Origin: JBPEWY01 sp965224095
GTDB lineage: Bacteria > Bacteroidota > Bacteroidia > Flavobacteriales > Flavobacteriaceae
Length of the DNA: 64,000 nucleotides
Direction of reading: 5' to 3'
NCBI GenBank assembly: GCA_965224095.1
Contig: OZ245039.1
Location: forward strand, 2,232,001-2,296,000
The notes under the pieces were generated by a model. The model saw nothing but the letters and a program-made list of their open reading frames with translations, ran no database searches and was not told the DNA's origin. Positions 33,958 through 44,053 of the stretch are shown piece after piece (position 1 is the stretch's first letter; every line of letters begins with the position of its first letter). The position numbers and the translations under genes were made by a program.

Positions 33958-35217
33958 ATGAGCGTACACATGATCAAAAACCAAAAATTCAATGCCCTGG
34001 TTGAACAGGGGTTTATATCTATGTTGAATTTTGGAGCTGTATTTGTACTTTCAAAATATCTGTCGATATCAGATTTCAGCCAGTTTATTGTAATATATTC
34101 TCTGGTATCGTTTTCCTACCTGTTAACTACTTTTTTTATAGCCTCTCCCGTATTGATTTTTCTCCCGAAATATTGGATGGAAAACAAAAAAAAGTATTTG
34201 TTTAACCTGATACTTCTTCATATTATAATTGCTTCAATCATAGTTGTGCTCTCATTTAGTATATATGGCTACTTTGTAGCGAACTACTTAACGCTTGAAG
34301 TGTTTGCTTTTGCTGTGTTGTGGTCGGGCTATGAACTGTTTAGAAAATACGTCTTTGCTTCGGGAGCAAAAATTTATGGCCTATCAGCCTGTAGTGTTGC
34401 ATTGACACTGGTTTTTTTCATACTCATTTTCCTTTCTATATATAATAAAGAATTGGAGTTAAGTATTGTGTTTAGGGCCTATTGCATTGCTTATTCCGTG
34501 GCAATATTGCTTTTCTGTATTTTCTTTCTTGGGATAAGGCACAAAAAAAGCACGGTAAGGAAAGTAACTTTGGAAAGTAAAAGCGATATGCTCCAAATTT
34601 CAACCTCACATTTCGAATTTTCAAAATGGCTTATTTTAGGCGGGATCGCTTTTTGGGCATATAACCAGGGTTATTATGTGATTGCTGCAAATTTTCTTTC
34701 TGATCTTGAATTGGGTAAGGTAAGAACCATACAAAATCTATTAGGGCTTTTTAGCATATTTATGGTAGTTTTTGAAAATTATTATACCCCAAAAGCGAGT
34801 GATGTGTATGCTAAATCCGGCTCGGAAAAATTAACCGCCTTTGTTGAAGGGTTTTACAGGAAAAAATACCTGCGTAATATATTGATCTATGTCCTTATTG
34901 TTTCACTGGGGGTAGTAGCTTATAATTATATCTATAGAGAAAAGTACGGTAATGGAAATTTTATACTGATGGTGTTTGCTGTTATGCAATTGGTTCTTTT
35001 TCTGTCCAGACCGTTGATTATAGCTCTGAGAGCAAAGGAAATTACATATCCTTTTACCTTATCGCATTTTATTTCAGCGATATTTGTAGTGAGTTTCGGC
35101 CTGCTTTTAATGTATTATTACAAAGACGCAGGAATGGCCGTGGGATTTCTGATTTCTTCGCTGTTATTTTTGGGAGTTATATATGTGTATTATAGAAAAA
35201 AAGTAAAAAAGGAATGA
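33958..35217 (+). CDS. Wzx-like polysaccharide flippase
   Basis: A 419-aa integral membrane protein with about 12 hydrophobic helices and the MOP-family flippase look (N-terminal GFISMLNFGAVFVLSKYLSI SDFSQF pattern). Such proteins flip undecaprenyl-linked repeat units to the periplasm. Overall composition is hydrophobic with few charges in helices. It overlaps the pyruvyl transferase gene by 4 bp. The assignment is by topology and context, since Wzx proteins are poorly conserved. Confidence 0.75.
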   Translation: MSVHMIKNQKFNALVEQGFISMLNFGAVFVLSKYLSISDFSQFIVIYSLVSFSYLLTTFFIASPVLIFLPKYWMENKKKYLFNLILLHIIIASIIVVLSFSIYGYFVANYLTLEVFAFAVLWSGYELFRKYVFASGAKIYGLSACSVALTLVFFILIFLSIYNKELELSIVFRAYCIAYSVAILLFCIFFLGIRHKKSTVRKVTLESKSDMLQISTSHFEFSKWLILGGIAFWAYNQGYYVIAANFLSDLELGKVRTIQNLLGLFSIFMVVFENYYTPKASDVYAKSGSEKLTAFVEGFYRKKYLRNILIYVLIVSLGVVAYNYIYREKYGNGNFILMVFAVMQLVLFLSRPLIIALRAKEITYPFTLSHFISAIFVVSFGLLLMYYYKDAGMAVGFLISSLLFLGVIYVYYRKKVKKE

Positions 35218-36431
35218 AAAAAGTTTTGATTATAAACGCATACTCTTATAAAAACAGAGGAGATTGTGGTATAATTATTTCTATGGTTGATTTGCTTAGA
35301 AAAGCGTATCAAAATGAAAAGTTACAGATTTCTGTGATGTCGCAATTTTATGAAGAAAACGCATCTTTTTATAACGATTTTAGTATTAAAAGCGTACCTC
35401 CTGTTTGGAATATAAACCTTGAAGGAAGAGGGTTTTTGTATAAATATTTTGACGGATTAAAAAAAGTAATACGTTATAAAAAACAGGATTTACAGGTGGT
35501 TGAGAGCGCCGATATTGTATTGTCGGCAGGAGGAGGTTACCTCTACTCGTCCCGAAAGGGATTTTTCGGCGTTGGTTTTTTAAATTGTTTGTACCATATT
35601 TGGCTGGCGCAAAAGTTGAAAAAAAAAGTAATGCTTTTTCCACAGAGTGTAGGCCCGCTTAACTTTTTTTTAGATAAATGGATACTGAAAAAAGTATTTG
35701 ATCATGTCGATATTTTTTATAGCAGAGAAGGAATTACAACGAGCCTGGCCCATAATATAAATCTGCAATGTAAAGTAAAAGAAGTTCCGGATATAGCATT
35801 TACACTCGCCCCGCTTAAAAACGATGCAATTGTTAAGGCAGCAGGCATTTCTGCCGATAAAGTAAATGTTGGTATTACCGTATTAGACTGGCGATTTGCA
35901 AAAAGTAATTCGGAAGAATCCGATATAGAGGCTTATTTGAATAAAATAGCAACCAGCTTAAAAACGCTACACGCTAAAATGGAAAATCTTAGTGTTTTTA
36001 TTTTTCCTCAGGTTACGGTAAGCGAAAAAGACGGCGATACCGGAGTTTCTGTTCTACTTCAAAGAAAAATAGGAGAAATAGCTAAAGTAGTTTCGCTGGA
36101 TAATGTTGTAAATCCGAAAGAACTGGTGTATTTATATTCACAAATGAATGCCTTTGTAGGAAGTAGAATGCATTCGGCTATATTTGCTTTGGCAGGGCAC
36201 GTTCCGACTGTTGCCCTTGCGTATCAGCCCAAAACCATAGGTACGTTTAACCTGGCACAAATGGACAGCTACGCTTTGGAAATACAGGAATTCTCAAGTC
36301 AGGAATTGCTTGAAAAACTGGAATCAGTACTGATTTTAAAAGAGAGGACATCTGTAAAAGCAAAAATCAATGAACTTCAAAAGTTTATTGAAACAGAAAT
36401 TTCAGAAGATTTAAAAACACAGAAGATTTGA
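35214..36431 (+). CDS. Polysaccharide pyruvyl transferase family protein
   Basis: A 405-aa protein of the WcaK/CsaB type, which adds ketal pyruvate to a sugar in cell-surface polysaccharides, using phosphoenolpyruvate. Visible: N-terminal INAYSYKNRGDCGIIISM, the conserved glycine-rich LSAGGGYLYSS, and the SRMHSAIFALAGHVPTVALA motif near the C-terminus. It overlaps its upstream neighbour by 4 bp and the next gene by 4 bp. Target sugar unknown. Confidence 0.85.
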   Translation: MKKVLIINAYSYKNRGDCGIIISMVDLLRKAYQNEKLQISVMSQFYEENASFYNDFSIKSVPPVWNINLEGRGFLYKYFDGLKKVIRYKKQDLQVVESADIVLSAGGGYLYSSRKGFFGVGFLNCLYHIWLAQKLKKKVMLFPQSVGPLNFFLDKWILKKVFDHVDIFYSREGITTSLAHNINLQCKVKEVPDIAFTLAPLKNDAIVKAAGISADKVNVGITVLDWRFAKSNSEESDIEAYLNKIATSLKTLHAKMENLSVFIFPQVTVSEKDGDTGVSVLLQRKIGEIAKVVSLDNVVNPKELVYLYSQMNAFVGSRMHSAIFALAGHVPTVALAYQPKTIGTFNLAQMDSYALEIQEFSSQELLEKLESVLILKERTSVKAKINELQKFIETEISEDLKTQKI

Positions 36432-37696
36432 AATTTTTAATATCCTTTAAAAACGTTTATTTATTTAACGTCGTTATTGCTCTGATTATACTGGAAGCCT
36501 TTGTATATATCTTTCTGAGCGGTATTGGAATTAAAGGGTTTAGTGCGATACCTTATGCACGTATGGCAATTCTGCTGGGAGCTTTTTTACTACTGATCAA
36601 TGAGTTTTTAGCGATCCGATTTCCCTATCGGTTTAAGACAAGAGGATCTTTACCTGACATTTTTATAGGCACGTGGTTCTTGTTTACATGCGTAGAATTA
36701 ATAGTAGGGATTGCGAGAGGGAACCCCCCACTGTATATTTTTACCGACTTTTTTTACATCTTTTTTGGAGCGCTTTTGTATTGGGTAATTAAAAATTCAA
36801 AAAAAATTAATTTTAATAATCTGGAATACAAATTCATTCAAAGGTATTCTTTGCTCATAACGGTATTGGGAATCGTGCTCTATTTGTTTCAAATTAAATT
36901 TCCGGCTGTTTTATTAATTGTATTACTGATTTTTTCATACCTGCATTTCCTGAATAAGAAATACATAGTTATGGTACTTACATTGGTGCCGTATTTTTTA
37001 GAAATGCAAAACGCCAACAGAACCCATTTTATACTTTTTTTTACCGTTATTTTAATCCTGTTCCTGAGAAAGATCAGAGAGCGTTTTCGTTTGATAGATT
37101 TTACGGTTGTTTTTGTAATAACGGTTGCGGTTATTTGGCTGTTTCTGGAAAATATTTTGGAAACATCATTTCTGTTTATTGAAAGGAAAAGTAACCTTGG
37201 AATAAGGATTCACCAACTGCTGCAGGCATTAAACCACGGGATAGATTATTCGGATCCTCATTTTATTTCATTAACACAACGGTTAATGGAAATGAAAGCC
37301 GTTGTTAATTATTGGTTATCGAATCCCACATCGTTTGTGTTCGGTTCGGGAGTAGGAGGCGTACTGGATGGTTCCGGGTTTATTGATCTTTCCGTTACAA
37401 ATGCCTCCCTGCTTGGGGCTGAAAAAATTCACAATATCCATTTACTGCCTTTTGCGTTTATTTTTAGATATGGTTTATTAGGAATTGTAATTTTAATACT
37501 GCTAATCCTGAGTGTATATCGATCTTTTATGATAGTACTGAATAACCACAACAATACACTGCTAATTTTTTGGAGTTTATTTATGGTGTTGTGGGTAATA
37601 TTTTCTATTCCTGCTTCTTCTTTTTTGTGGACTACTCCACTTTTTTGGATTGCCTGTGCATTTGTGAGTAATGCCATGCATCGTTATACGAATTAA
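36428..37696 (+). CDS. O-antigen polymerase/ligase-type membrane protein (Wzy-like), copy 1
   Basis: A 422-aa protein with about 10-12 membrane helices and a hydrophilic periplasmic loop (about 255-335). It has no strong signature motif, but the topology and the place in the cluster fit a Wzy polymerase. The start is TTG at 36428, overlapping the preceding TGA stop (TTGA); no in-frame ATG exists before residue 38. It is followed 18 bp later by a second protein of the same general type. Confidence 0.65.
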   Translation: MKFLISFKNVYLFNVVIALIILEAFVYIFLSGIGIKGFSAIPYARMAILLGAFLLLINEFLAIRFPYRFKTRGSLPDIFIGTWFLFTCVELIVGIARGNPPLYIFTDFFYIFFGALLYWVIKNSKKINFNNLEYKFIQRYSLLITVLGIVLYLFQIKFPAVLLIVLLIFSYLHFLNKKYIVMVLTLVPYFLEMQNANRTHFILFFTVILILFLRKIRERFRLIDFTVVFVITVAVIWLFLENILETSFLFIERKSNLGIRIHQLLQALNHGIDYSDPHFISLTQRLMEMKAVVNYWLSNPTSFVFGSGVGGVLDGSGFIDLSVTNASLLGAEKIHNIHLLPFAFIFRYGLLGIVILILLILSVYRSFMIVLNNHNNTLLIFWSLFMVLWVIFSIPASSFLWTTPLFWIACAFVSNAMHRYTN

Positions 37697-37714
37697 AACG
37701 AAATATTCTTTGCA

Positions 37715-38989
37715 ATGAAATATCTTATAGGTAAAACATTAGGCAGACACAAAAAAGTAAGTATAGCGGTATTAGTTGCATTAGGAATTTTTCCTTTATT
37801 GTCGTTCCGGCTAAAAGGCCTTTCGGTATTCATGCTGCTAGCCCTGGGTATTTACGCCATGTGTTTTAAAAATCAAAAATTAAAGGGAAGGTTATTGTTG
37901 CTTAATACAGCAATCTTTATACTGTACGTATTGAGTTTGTTATATACGTCGGATTTGCAAACGGGAATAAAAGCCATTGAAACAAGAGCCTCTTTGCTTG
38001 TTATACCTTTGTGTTTTATTGGGATATCTGCTAATAGAGCGGTGATGGAGGAATTAAAAACGCATAAATTAACTTTTTTGCGAACCTTTTTTCTCGCAAG
38101 CTCGGTCCTGGCGGGTTTTATAATGCTGGAGTCTTTTTCTTTTATAAACTGGGATACGGGAAGGATTCTTGTGAATCCATTGGTTAATAAGCTTGAAACC
38201 GATTTTTACTGGTTTAAAGACCACCCTATTTATCTGTCGCTTACGATAGCTGCTTCGGCATTGATGATTTTTGATGTGTGGCGTAATGAAAACAAGAAAA
38301 TAAGATTAATGCTTGTCATAGGATTCTTAATCCAGATGGTTGCCCTGATATTGATGTCAAGAAAGGGGGTTCTAATCGCTTTTCTTATCGCATTTGGAGT
38401 CCGAATTCTGATGGCAAAAGGTGTATCCCTGAAAACCGTTTTATACACGATTGCCTTTTTAGTATTAACCAGCGTTCTAAGTCTGCAATTGTCAAAAGAC
38501 ACGGCCAAGAGATTTCGAGAAGTGTTCGATAAAAAGAGTTATAAGAAAGTAGAAGATTTCTCCTCAACAAGTATACGCTATTATGTGTACGACTGCAGCT
38601 TGTCTGTATCTAAGGAAAGCCTTTTGATAGGCTTCGGTGTGGGCGATGTAAAAAAGAAATTAAAAACTTGCTACGAAAAAGTATCTTCCGTGCTATATCA
38701 GGGGAATTACAACACCCATAATCAATACCTTGGCATTTTGTTGTATGTAGGTGCAATTGGGCTTTTTATTTTTCTTTTTTCTCTCGCTTTTAACATACAT
38801 TTGTTCTACAAAAACAAAGATTATTTGGCGTTGAGTTTTTTAACCTTGTGTATGATTGCCATGATGTTTGAGAACATTCTTGACAGGCAAAACGGGGTAA
38901 TTTTATTTGCGCTTTTTGTAAATTATTTTGGTGTGTTTCACCTTACAAAGTACGATGAAAAAGATAGTGTTGATAGGCCCGTTTCCTGA
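37715..38989 (+). CDS. O-antigen ligase family protein (WaaL/Wzy-like), copy 2
   Basis: A 424-aa polytopic membrane protein with the Wzy_C/WaaL layout: many helices and a large periplasmic loop (about 270-335) ending in THNQYLGILLYVGAIGLFIF, where the conserved His of the H-N-x-(Y/F)-L motif lies. WaaL joins O-antigen to lipid A core and related PglL/Wzy enzymes polymerise or transfer. With copy 1 it makes a polymerase-plus-ligase pair. Overlaps the next gene by 35 bp. Confidence 0.75.
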   Translation: MKYLIGKTLGRHKKVSIAVLVALGIFPLLSFRLKGLSVFMLLALGIYAMCFKNQKLKGRLLLLNTAIFILYVLSLLYTSDLQTGIKAIETRASLLVIPLCFIGISANRAVMEELKTHKLTFLRTFFLASSVLAGFIMLESFSFINWDTGRILVNPLVNKLETDFYWFKDHPIYLSLTIAASALMIFDVWRNENKKIRLMLVIGFLIQMVALILMSRKGVLIAFLIAFGVRILMAKGVSLKTVLYTIAFLVLTSVLSLQLSKDTAKRFREVFDKKSYKKVEDFSSTSIRYYVYDCSLSVSKESLLIGFGVGDVKKKLKTCYEKVSSVLYQGNYNTHNQYLGILLYVGAIGLFIFLFSLAFNIHLFYKNKDYLALSFLTLCMIAMMFENILDRQNGVILFALFVNYFGVFHLTKYDEKDSVDRPVS

Positions 38990-40034
38990 ACCGACTACAG
39001 GAGTTTCGCTGGCAAATATGGTGGTGAATAATGCATTGGCCAAAGAACCCGGTTTTCAGGTAAAAAGAGTGAATACTTCTTTTAAAAGTTTTACTGATAC
39101 ATTGGGAAAACTATCGTTTAAAAAGATGGTTTTTTATGCATCTTTAAATTTTCAGGCGTACAAGGTTTTGAATAGCGATATTGTATATCTAACCCCGGGG
39201 CAGACGTTTTTTGGAGTGGCAAAGTATGCTTTGTTTTTATTGCTGGCTATGTTGGGGAACAAAGAAATTATTATTCATGTGCACGGAAACCACCTGGCTA
39301 CTGAATACGCAAAATTAAAAGGAATAAAGAAAAAAATTTTTCATTTTCTGTTGTCCAAAACAACCAAGGGAATTGTTCTTTCCGAGTCTCTAAAAGCCAA
39401 CTTAAGCCCATTTATTAAGGAGGAAAGAATTTTTGTTTTATATAATTTCGCAGAGGATTTTTTGCAGCTTAAAAACGAGGAAAAAGACTACAGTACATTA
39501 AAAATTATATTTTTGAGCAATTTAATGCTGGAAAAAGGAATTGTGGAATTGCTGGATGCCCTCGAGGTATTAGAAAAAAAAGGGGTTGCATATTCGGCTA
39601 AAATCGCCGGTAATATAGATGACGAGAACAAAGAAATGCTCCTGGCAAAAATTAATCGGTTAAACCATACGGATTACCTTGGTATTGTAAAAGGAGAAGA
39701 TAAGAAGCAACTATTGGCCCGGGGAAACATCTTTGTATTACCAACGTACTATAGTATGGAAGGGCAACCAATTTCAATTATCGAGGCAATGGCTATGGGA
39801 AATTTAATTGTGTCTACCAGACATGCGGGCATTCCGGATATTGTTGAAAACGAAATTAATGGGTATTTCGTAGAGAAGAAAAATATAGATAGCTTGGTTA
39901 CCAGATTAATAGCTTTGAGCGAGAACACACAGGAAATAAAACGCATAGGAAATACCAATAAAATATTGTTTAAAAAGAAATTCACTTTGAGTAATTTCAA
40001 AAACACACTGTTACAAATCATAGAAAGCCCGTGA
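38955..40034 (+). CDS. Glycosyltransferase family 4 protein
   Basis: A 360-aa GT-B fold glycosyltransferase. The C-terminal nucleotide-sugar site reads GQPISIIEAMAMGNLIVSTRHAGIPDIVE, with the E-x7-E retaining GT4 pattern. The N-terminus begins MKKIVLIGPFPEPTTGVSLA. ATG 38955 is chosen; it starts inside the previous gene (35-bp overlap). Donor and acceptor unknown. Confidence 0.88.
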   Translation: MKKIVLIGPFPEPTTGVSLANMVVNNALAKEPGFQVKRVNTSFKSFTDTLGKLSFKKMVFYASLNFQAYKVLNSDIVYLTPGQTFFGVAKYALFLLLAMLGNKEIIIHVHGNHLATEYAKLKGIKKKIFHFLLSKTTKGIVLSESLKANLSPFIKEERIFVLYNFAEDFLQLKNEEKDYSTLKIIFLSNLMLEKGIVELLDALEVLEKKGVAYSAKIAGNIDDENKEMLLAKINRLNHTDYLGIVKGEDKKQLLARGNIFVLPTYYSMEGQPISIIEAMAMGNLIVSTRHAGIPDIVENEINGYFVEKKNIDSLVTRLIALSENTQEIKRIGNTNKILFKKKFTLSNFKNTLLQIIESP

Positions 40035-40573
40035 ATTTTCAAAACCTTAATACCTATAGAACCCCTGAAAATTTTAGGGGAAGATCAAAAATAACCGTAC
40101 AATTATGGTGGATGGTTCAAGCAACTCTTTTTGCACTTTCTCCACAGGTTTTGTACCCCTGGAGAAGATTTTTACTGCGTATATTTGGAGCTAAAATAGG
40201 CCGAAAAGTAATTATAAGACCTTCCGTTAAAATAACCTACCCCTGGAAACTTACGGTAGGCGATTATAGCTGGATTGGCGATGAGGTAGTTTTGTATTCC
40301 TTGGGTGAAATTACGATAGGCGCCAATGCGGTGGTCTCTCAAAAATCGTACTTATGTACGGGTTCTCATGACTATGATAAACAGGAATTTCCCATTTATA
40401 GCAAACCCATTACAATTGAAGATCAATGCTGGTTGGCTACCGATGTCTATGTGGCCCCGGGAGTAACTATAGGAAAAGGAACCGTGGTTGGTGCCAGAAG
40501 TAGTGTTTATAAAGACCTGCCCGCGGGCAAAGTATGTGTGGGGAATCCGGTGAAAATAATAAAAGACAGATAG
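40031..40573 (+). CDS. WcaF-like acetyltransferase (left-handed beta-helix)
   Basis: A 180-aa hexapeptide-repeat acyltransferase close to WcaF of colanic acid clusters: LYPWRRFLLRIFGAKIGRKV followed by hexapeptide rungs (IGANAVVSQKSYLCTGSHDY, VAPGVTIGKGTVVGARSSV). It probably O-acetylates a sugar of the repeat unit using acetyl-CoA. GTG start at 40031 overlaps the previous stop (GTGA). Two bp before the next gene. Confidence 0.88.
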   Translation: MNFQNLNTYRTPENFRGRSKITVQLWWMVQATLFALSPQVLYPWRRFLLRIFGAKIGRKVIIRPSVKITYPWKLTVGDYSWIGDEVVLYSLGEITIGANAVVSQKSYLCTGSHDYDKQEFPIYSKPITIEDQCWLATDVYVAPGVTIGKGTVVGARSSVYKDLPAGKVCVGNPVKIIKDR

Positions 40574-40574
40574 C

Positions 40575-41747
40575 GTGGTAACGAAAAAAAATATTCTAAT
40601 TATATCCCCATTTTTCTTCCCGGAACCAATATCAACTGGAAAATTTAATACGGATATTGCAATAGCACTGAAGGAACAGGGTTATCATGTAAGTGTTTTG
40701 TGTTCACATCCGCTGTACCCGAAATGGGTTCCTGAAAAAAGCAATGCCCGTCTGGACGGAATAAATATTATACGGGGAGGCTCTTGGGTTAGATATTCAA
40801 AATCTCCCTTTATTAGAAGAGCGATTCTGGAAATATGGTTTACCTTGTTTCTGTTGTTTAAATATCCCAAATATGCAAGGGGAATTGATGTGATTATTCC
40901 TGTTTTCCCACCAAGTCTCGGATTTTTTATCCTTCTTCCATTAATAAAATCACGGATATTAAAAGTTGGAATGGTTCACGACCTGCAGGAGGTTTATTCA
41001 CAGGAAAAGAAAGGCATAATAAACAAATGGATTAGTAGCGCCATTAATTATGTGGAACGTAAGACATTTAAAGCGTGCAACCGGCTTATTTTTCTGTCTG
41101 AGGAAATGAAACAAACTGCAAAGCAGTTGTATGATTTAAGTGAAGAAAAACTCTACGTTCAATACCCTTTTGCGAATATTACACCCGGCAAAATCACGAA
41201 CGACCTTTCAAAAATATTACCGGACCACGCTAAACACGTAGTGTATTCCGGTGCATTGGGAGAAAAACAAAATCCGGACGAAGTATATGCTTTTTTTGAT
41301 TTTGCCTCAAAAAAAACAGAAAATGTACAGTTTCATTTTTTCTCTCAGGGATTGAATTTTGAAAAGCTGAAACAAAATAACACAAACAACAAAATTCACT
41401 TTTCCGATTTGGTTCCGAGAGAAAATGTTGAAGAATTGTATTTTAGGAGTTCCGTTCAAATAATACCTCAAAAACCAGGCACTTCTAAGGGATCACTTCC
41501 TTCTAAGCTTCCTAATGTACTTGCTGCCGGATGTAAAATGTTGTTTATAACAGATAAGGATAGCGAAATAGAAGAAATTTTTAACAGATATAAACTTGAA
41601 ACCGTGGTTACCACCTGGGATAATGCGATATTATATAATGAATTAAAACGCCTTTTGGCGGATGATGATACCAAGAAGCGTCATCATACGGAAATTGCGA
41701 AAAAACTTTTTAGCCTCGAATCAATGACTAAAAAAATTATAGCATGA
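40575..41747 (+). CDS. WcaI-like glycosyltransferase (GT4)
   Basis: A 390-aa GT-B protein of the WcaI type: N-terminal ILIISPFFFPEPISTGKFNT glycine/proline-rich loop, PVFPPSLGFFILLPL, and a C-terminal domain with KGSLPSKLPNVLAAGCKMLF where GT4 enzymes bind the donor. GTG start at 40575. It overlaps the following SDR gene by 4 bp. Substrates unknown, but the WcaF neighbour mirrors the colanic acid arrangement. Confidence 0.85.
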   Translation: MVTKKNILIISPFFFPEPISTGKFNTDIAIALKEQGYHVSVLCSHPLYPKWVPEKSNARLDGINIIRGGSWVRYSKSPFIRRAILEIWFTLFLLFKYPKYARGIDVIIPVFPPSLGFFILLPLIKSRILKVGMVHDLQEVYSQEKKGIINKWISSAINYVERKTFKACNRLIFLSEEMKQTAKQLYDLSEEKLYVQYPFANITPGKITNDLSKILPDHAKHVVYSGALGEKQNPDEVYAFFDFASKKTENVQFHFFSQGLNFEKLKQNNTNNKIHFSDLVPRENVEELYFRSSVQIIPQKPGTSKGSLPSKLPNVLAAGCKMLFITDKDSEIEEIFNRYKLETVVTTWDNAILYNELKRLLADDDTKKRHHTEIAKKLFSLESMTKKIIA

Positions 41748-42721
41748 TGGGAAAATATCTTTTGTTTGGAGGCAGCGGATTTATAGGTCATCATTTAAGA
41801 AATGCTATTTCCGGCCAATTTGGAGATAAATGGATGGTTTTCGATATTGAAAACGAGAAAGAAGAATCTCCTGCTGCTACTTTTGAAAGAATTGATGTAC
41901 GAAATCCGATCACAACGCAATATAAACCCACTTCCGAAGATGTTATTTTCAACCTGGCGGCTGTTCACAGAACGCCAGGACATAGGGAAGAAGAATATTT
42001 TGAAACCAATATTCTCGGTGCAGAACATGTTTGTGACTACGCGCGTAAGAACAATATAAATACTATTGTTTTTACCAGTTCTATTGCCGTTTACGGTATT
42101 TATGAGGATCAAAAATCCGAAAAAACAATACCCCGTCCGGATATCCCTTATGGAATATCAAAACTAACAGCCGAATATATTCATCGACTTTGGCAAAAGG
42201 AAGATCCGAAAAAAAGAAGATTGATTATTGTAAGGCCCGGGGTTGTTTTTGGTAAATACGAAAGAGGAAATTTTACCCGATTGATTAATGCTATAGCTGC
42301 CAAAAGATTTTTTTATCCCGGAAGGAAAGATACGGTTAAGGCATGTATTTACGTTAAAGACCTGGTACATGCCATGCAAAAGATGGTAGCATTGGAAAAA
42401 ATGGGTGTTGAAATTTACAATATGACATATAATCCGGCTCCGGGAATAGATAAAATTTGCGACGTTATTGGAAAGCAGGGAGCTATGCGGCCCCCAAAAA
42501 TAGTACTGCCTTCCTGGTTTTTAAATGCGGTTTCCAGAGTGCTTTATGCAGTTTTCAGGAAGCCCGAACTGCATCCGGATAGAGTAAAAAAATTAACCAT
42601 TTCGAATGCCATTAGCGGAAGAAAACTCGATGAAAGCTACGACCTTATTTTTGGACTGGAGAACGGAATAGCGGATTGGATGCTTGAAACGAAGTTTAAA
42701 GACACAAAAAAAATTTATTGA
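41744..42721 (+). CDS. NAD-dependent epimerase/dehydratase (SDR)
   Basis: A 325-aa extended SDR: nucleotide motif FGGSGFIGHHLRNAI, the NLAAVHRTPGHREEEYF segment, FTSSIAVYG and the catalytic Tyr/Lys in YGISKLTAE. Which sugar nucleotide it acts on cannot be told; the RTPGHRE segment is unlike the GalE, RmlB or Gmd signatures. It lies before ugd and may modify a UDP sugar. Confidence 0.85.
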   Translation: MMGKYLLFGGSGFIGHHLRNAISGQFGDKWMVFDIENEKEESPAATFERIDVRNPITTQYKPTSEDVIFNLAAVHRTPGHREEEYFETNILGAEHVCDYARKNNINTIVFTSSIAVYGIYEDQKSEKTIPRPDIPYGISKLTAEYIHRLWQKEDPKKRRLIIVRPGVVFGKYERGNFTRLINAIAAKRFFYPGRKDTVKACIYVKDLVHAMQKMVALEKMGVEIYNMTYNPAPGIDKICDVIGKQGAMRPPKIVLPSWFLNAVSRVLYAVFRKPELHPDRVKKLTISNAISGRKLDESYDLIFGLENGIADWMLETKFKDTKKIY

Positions 42722-42737
42722 CCTTTAAAAAAATACA

Positions 42738-44051
42738 ATGAAAATATCAGTAATAGGTACCGGATATGTTGGTTTGGTAACAGGAACCTGCCTTGCGGAA
42801 ACCGGAAATGAAGTAGTCTGTGTGGATATAGACAAGGAAAAGGTTAAAAGCATGCAGCAAGGGGAAGTTCCTATCTATGAACCACATCTGGATGTGCTTT
42901 TTGAAAGAAACATAAAAGCAGGTAGATTAACATTTACTACATCGCTCGATGAGGGTCTGGAGCATGGAGAAATAATATTTCTGGCTTTGCCCACCCCTGA
43001 AGATGAAGACGGGTCTGCCGACCTTAAATATGTGTTGGGTGTAGCGGATCAAATAGGTAAGAAAATTAAAAATTATAGGGTTATAGTTGATAAAAGTACT
43101 GTTCCGGTAGGGACCTCCGATAAGGTTAAAGAGATAATTTCAAAGAATGCTCAGACAGACTTTGATGTAGTATCTAATCCGGAATTCCTGAGAGAAGGAT
43201 TTGCTGTCGATGATTTTTTAAAGCCTGAACGTATTGTGGTCGGGGCCAGCTCAGAACGCGCAATAGCTTTAATGAGAAAACTATATAAACCTTTTGTTCG
43301 CTCCGGAAATCCGATTATTATTATGGATGAAAGATCAGCAGAATTAACAAAATATGCTGCTAACTCGTTCCTGGCTACTAAAATAACTTTTATGAATGAA
43401 ATTGCGAACTTTTGCGAACGTGTTGGAGCCGATGTAGATAAAGTACGGATTGGTATTGGTACGGATTCCAGGATCGGGAAGCGATTTTTATTTCCCGGGA
43501 TTGGATATGGCGGATCGTGCTTTCCAAAAGATGTAAAAGCCCTGTATAACTCTGGAAAAGAATCGGATTATAATTTTAAAATTCTCGATGCGGTTATCCA
43601 GGTAAACCACCGGCAGAAAACGGCACTCGTTCCTAAAATAAAACAACGTTTTGAGGATAATTTAAAAGGCTTGAAAATTGCTGTTTGGGGACTTGCTTTT
43701 AAACCGGAAACCGACGACATAAGAGAAGCACCGTCACTCTATATTATCGATGAGCTTTTAAAAGCGGGAGCAACCGTTTCAGCTTTTGATCCGGAAGCTA
43801 TGGACAATGTTCGTAAAAAATTAGGAACCTCAATTAATTTTACAGAATCTATGTATGCCCCTTTACAGGATGCCGATGCCCTGGTTATTTGTACGGAATG
43901 GAGCATATTTAGAACCCCAAATTTTAAAAAAGTTAAAGAATTACTCAAAAATCCGCTTATTTTTGATGGAAGAAATCTCTACGACTTAAGTGAAATGAAA
44001 TCGGAGGAATTTGAGTATTACTCCATCGGTAGGGAAACCGTTAAAAAATAA
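42738..44051 (+). CDS. ugd: UDP-glucose 6-dehydrogenase
   Basis: Oxidises UDP-glucose to UDP-glucuronate with two NAD+. Seen: VIGTGYVGLVTGTCLAETGN, VDKSTVPVGT, SNPEFLREG, and the active-site GYGGSCFPKD with catalytic Cys at residue 261; the C-terminal domain has WGLAFKPETDDIREAP. Length 437 aa is normal. Two bp before uxs, which uses its product. Confidence 0.96.
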   Translation: MKISVIGTGYVGLVTGTCLAETGNEVVCVDIDKEKVKSMQQGEVPIYEPHLDVLFERNIKAGRLTFTTSLDEGLEHGEIIFLALPTPEDEDGSADLKYVLGVADQIGKKIKNYRVIVDKSTVPVGTSDKVKEIISKNAQTDFDVVSNPEFLREGFAVDDFLKPERIVVGASSERAIALMRKLYKPFVRSGNPIIIMDERSAELTKYAANSFLATKITFMNEIANFCERVGADVDKVRIGIGTDSRIGKRFLFPGIGYGGSCFPKDVKALYNSGKESDYNFKILDAVIQVNHRQKTALVPKIKQRFEDNLKGLKIAVWGLAFKPETDDIREAPSLYIIDELLKAGATVSAFDPEAMDNVRKKLGTSINFTESMYAPLQDADALVICTEWSIFRTPNFKKVKELLKNPLIFDGRNLYDLSEMKSEEFEYYSIGRETVKK

Positions 44052-44053
44052 TT

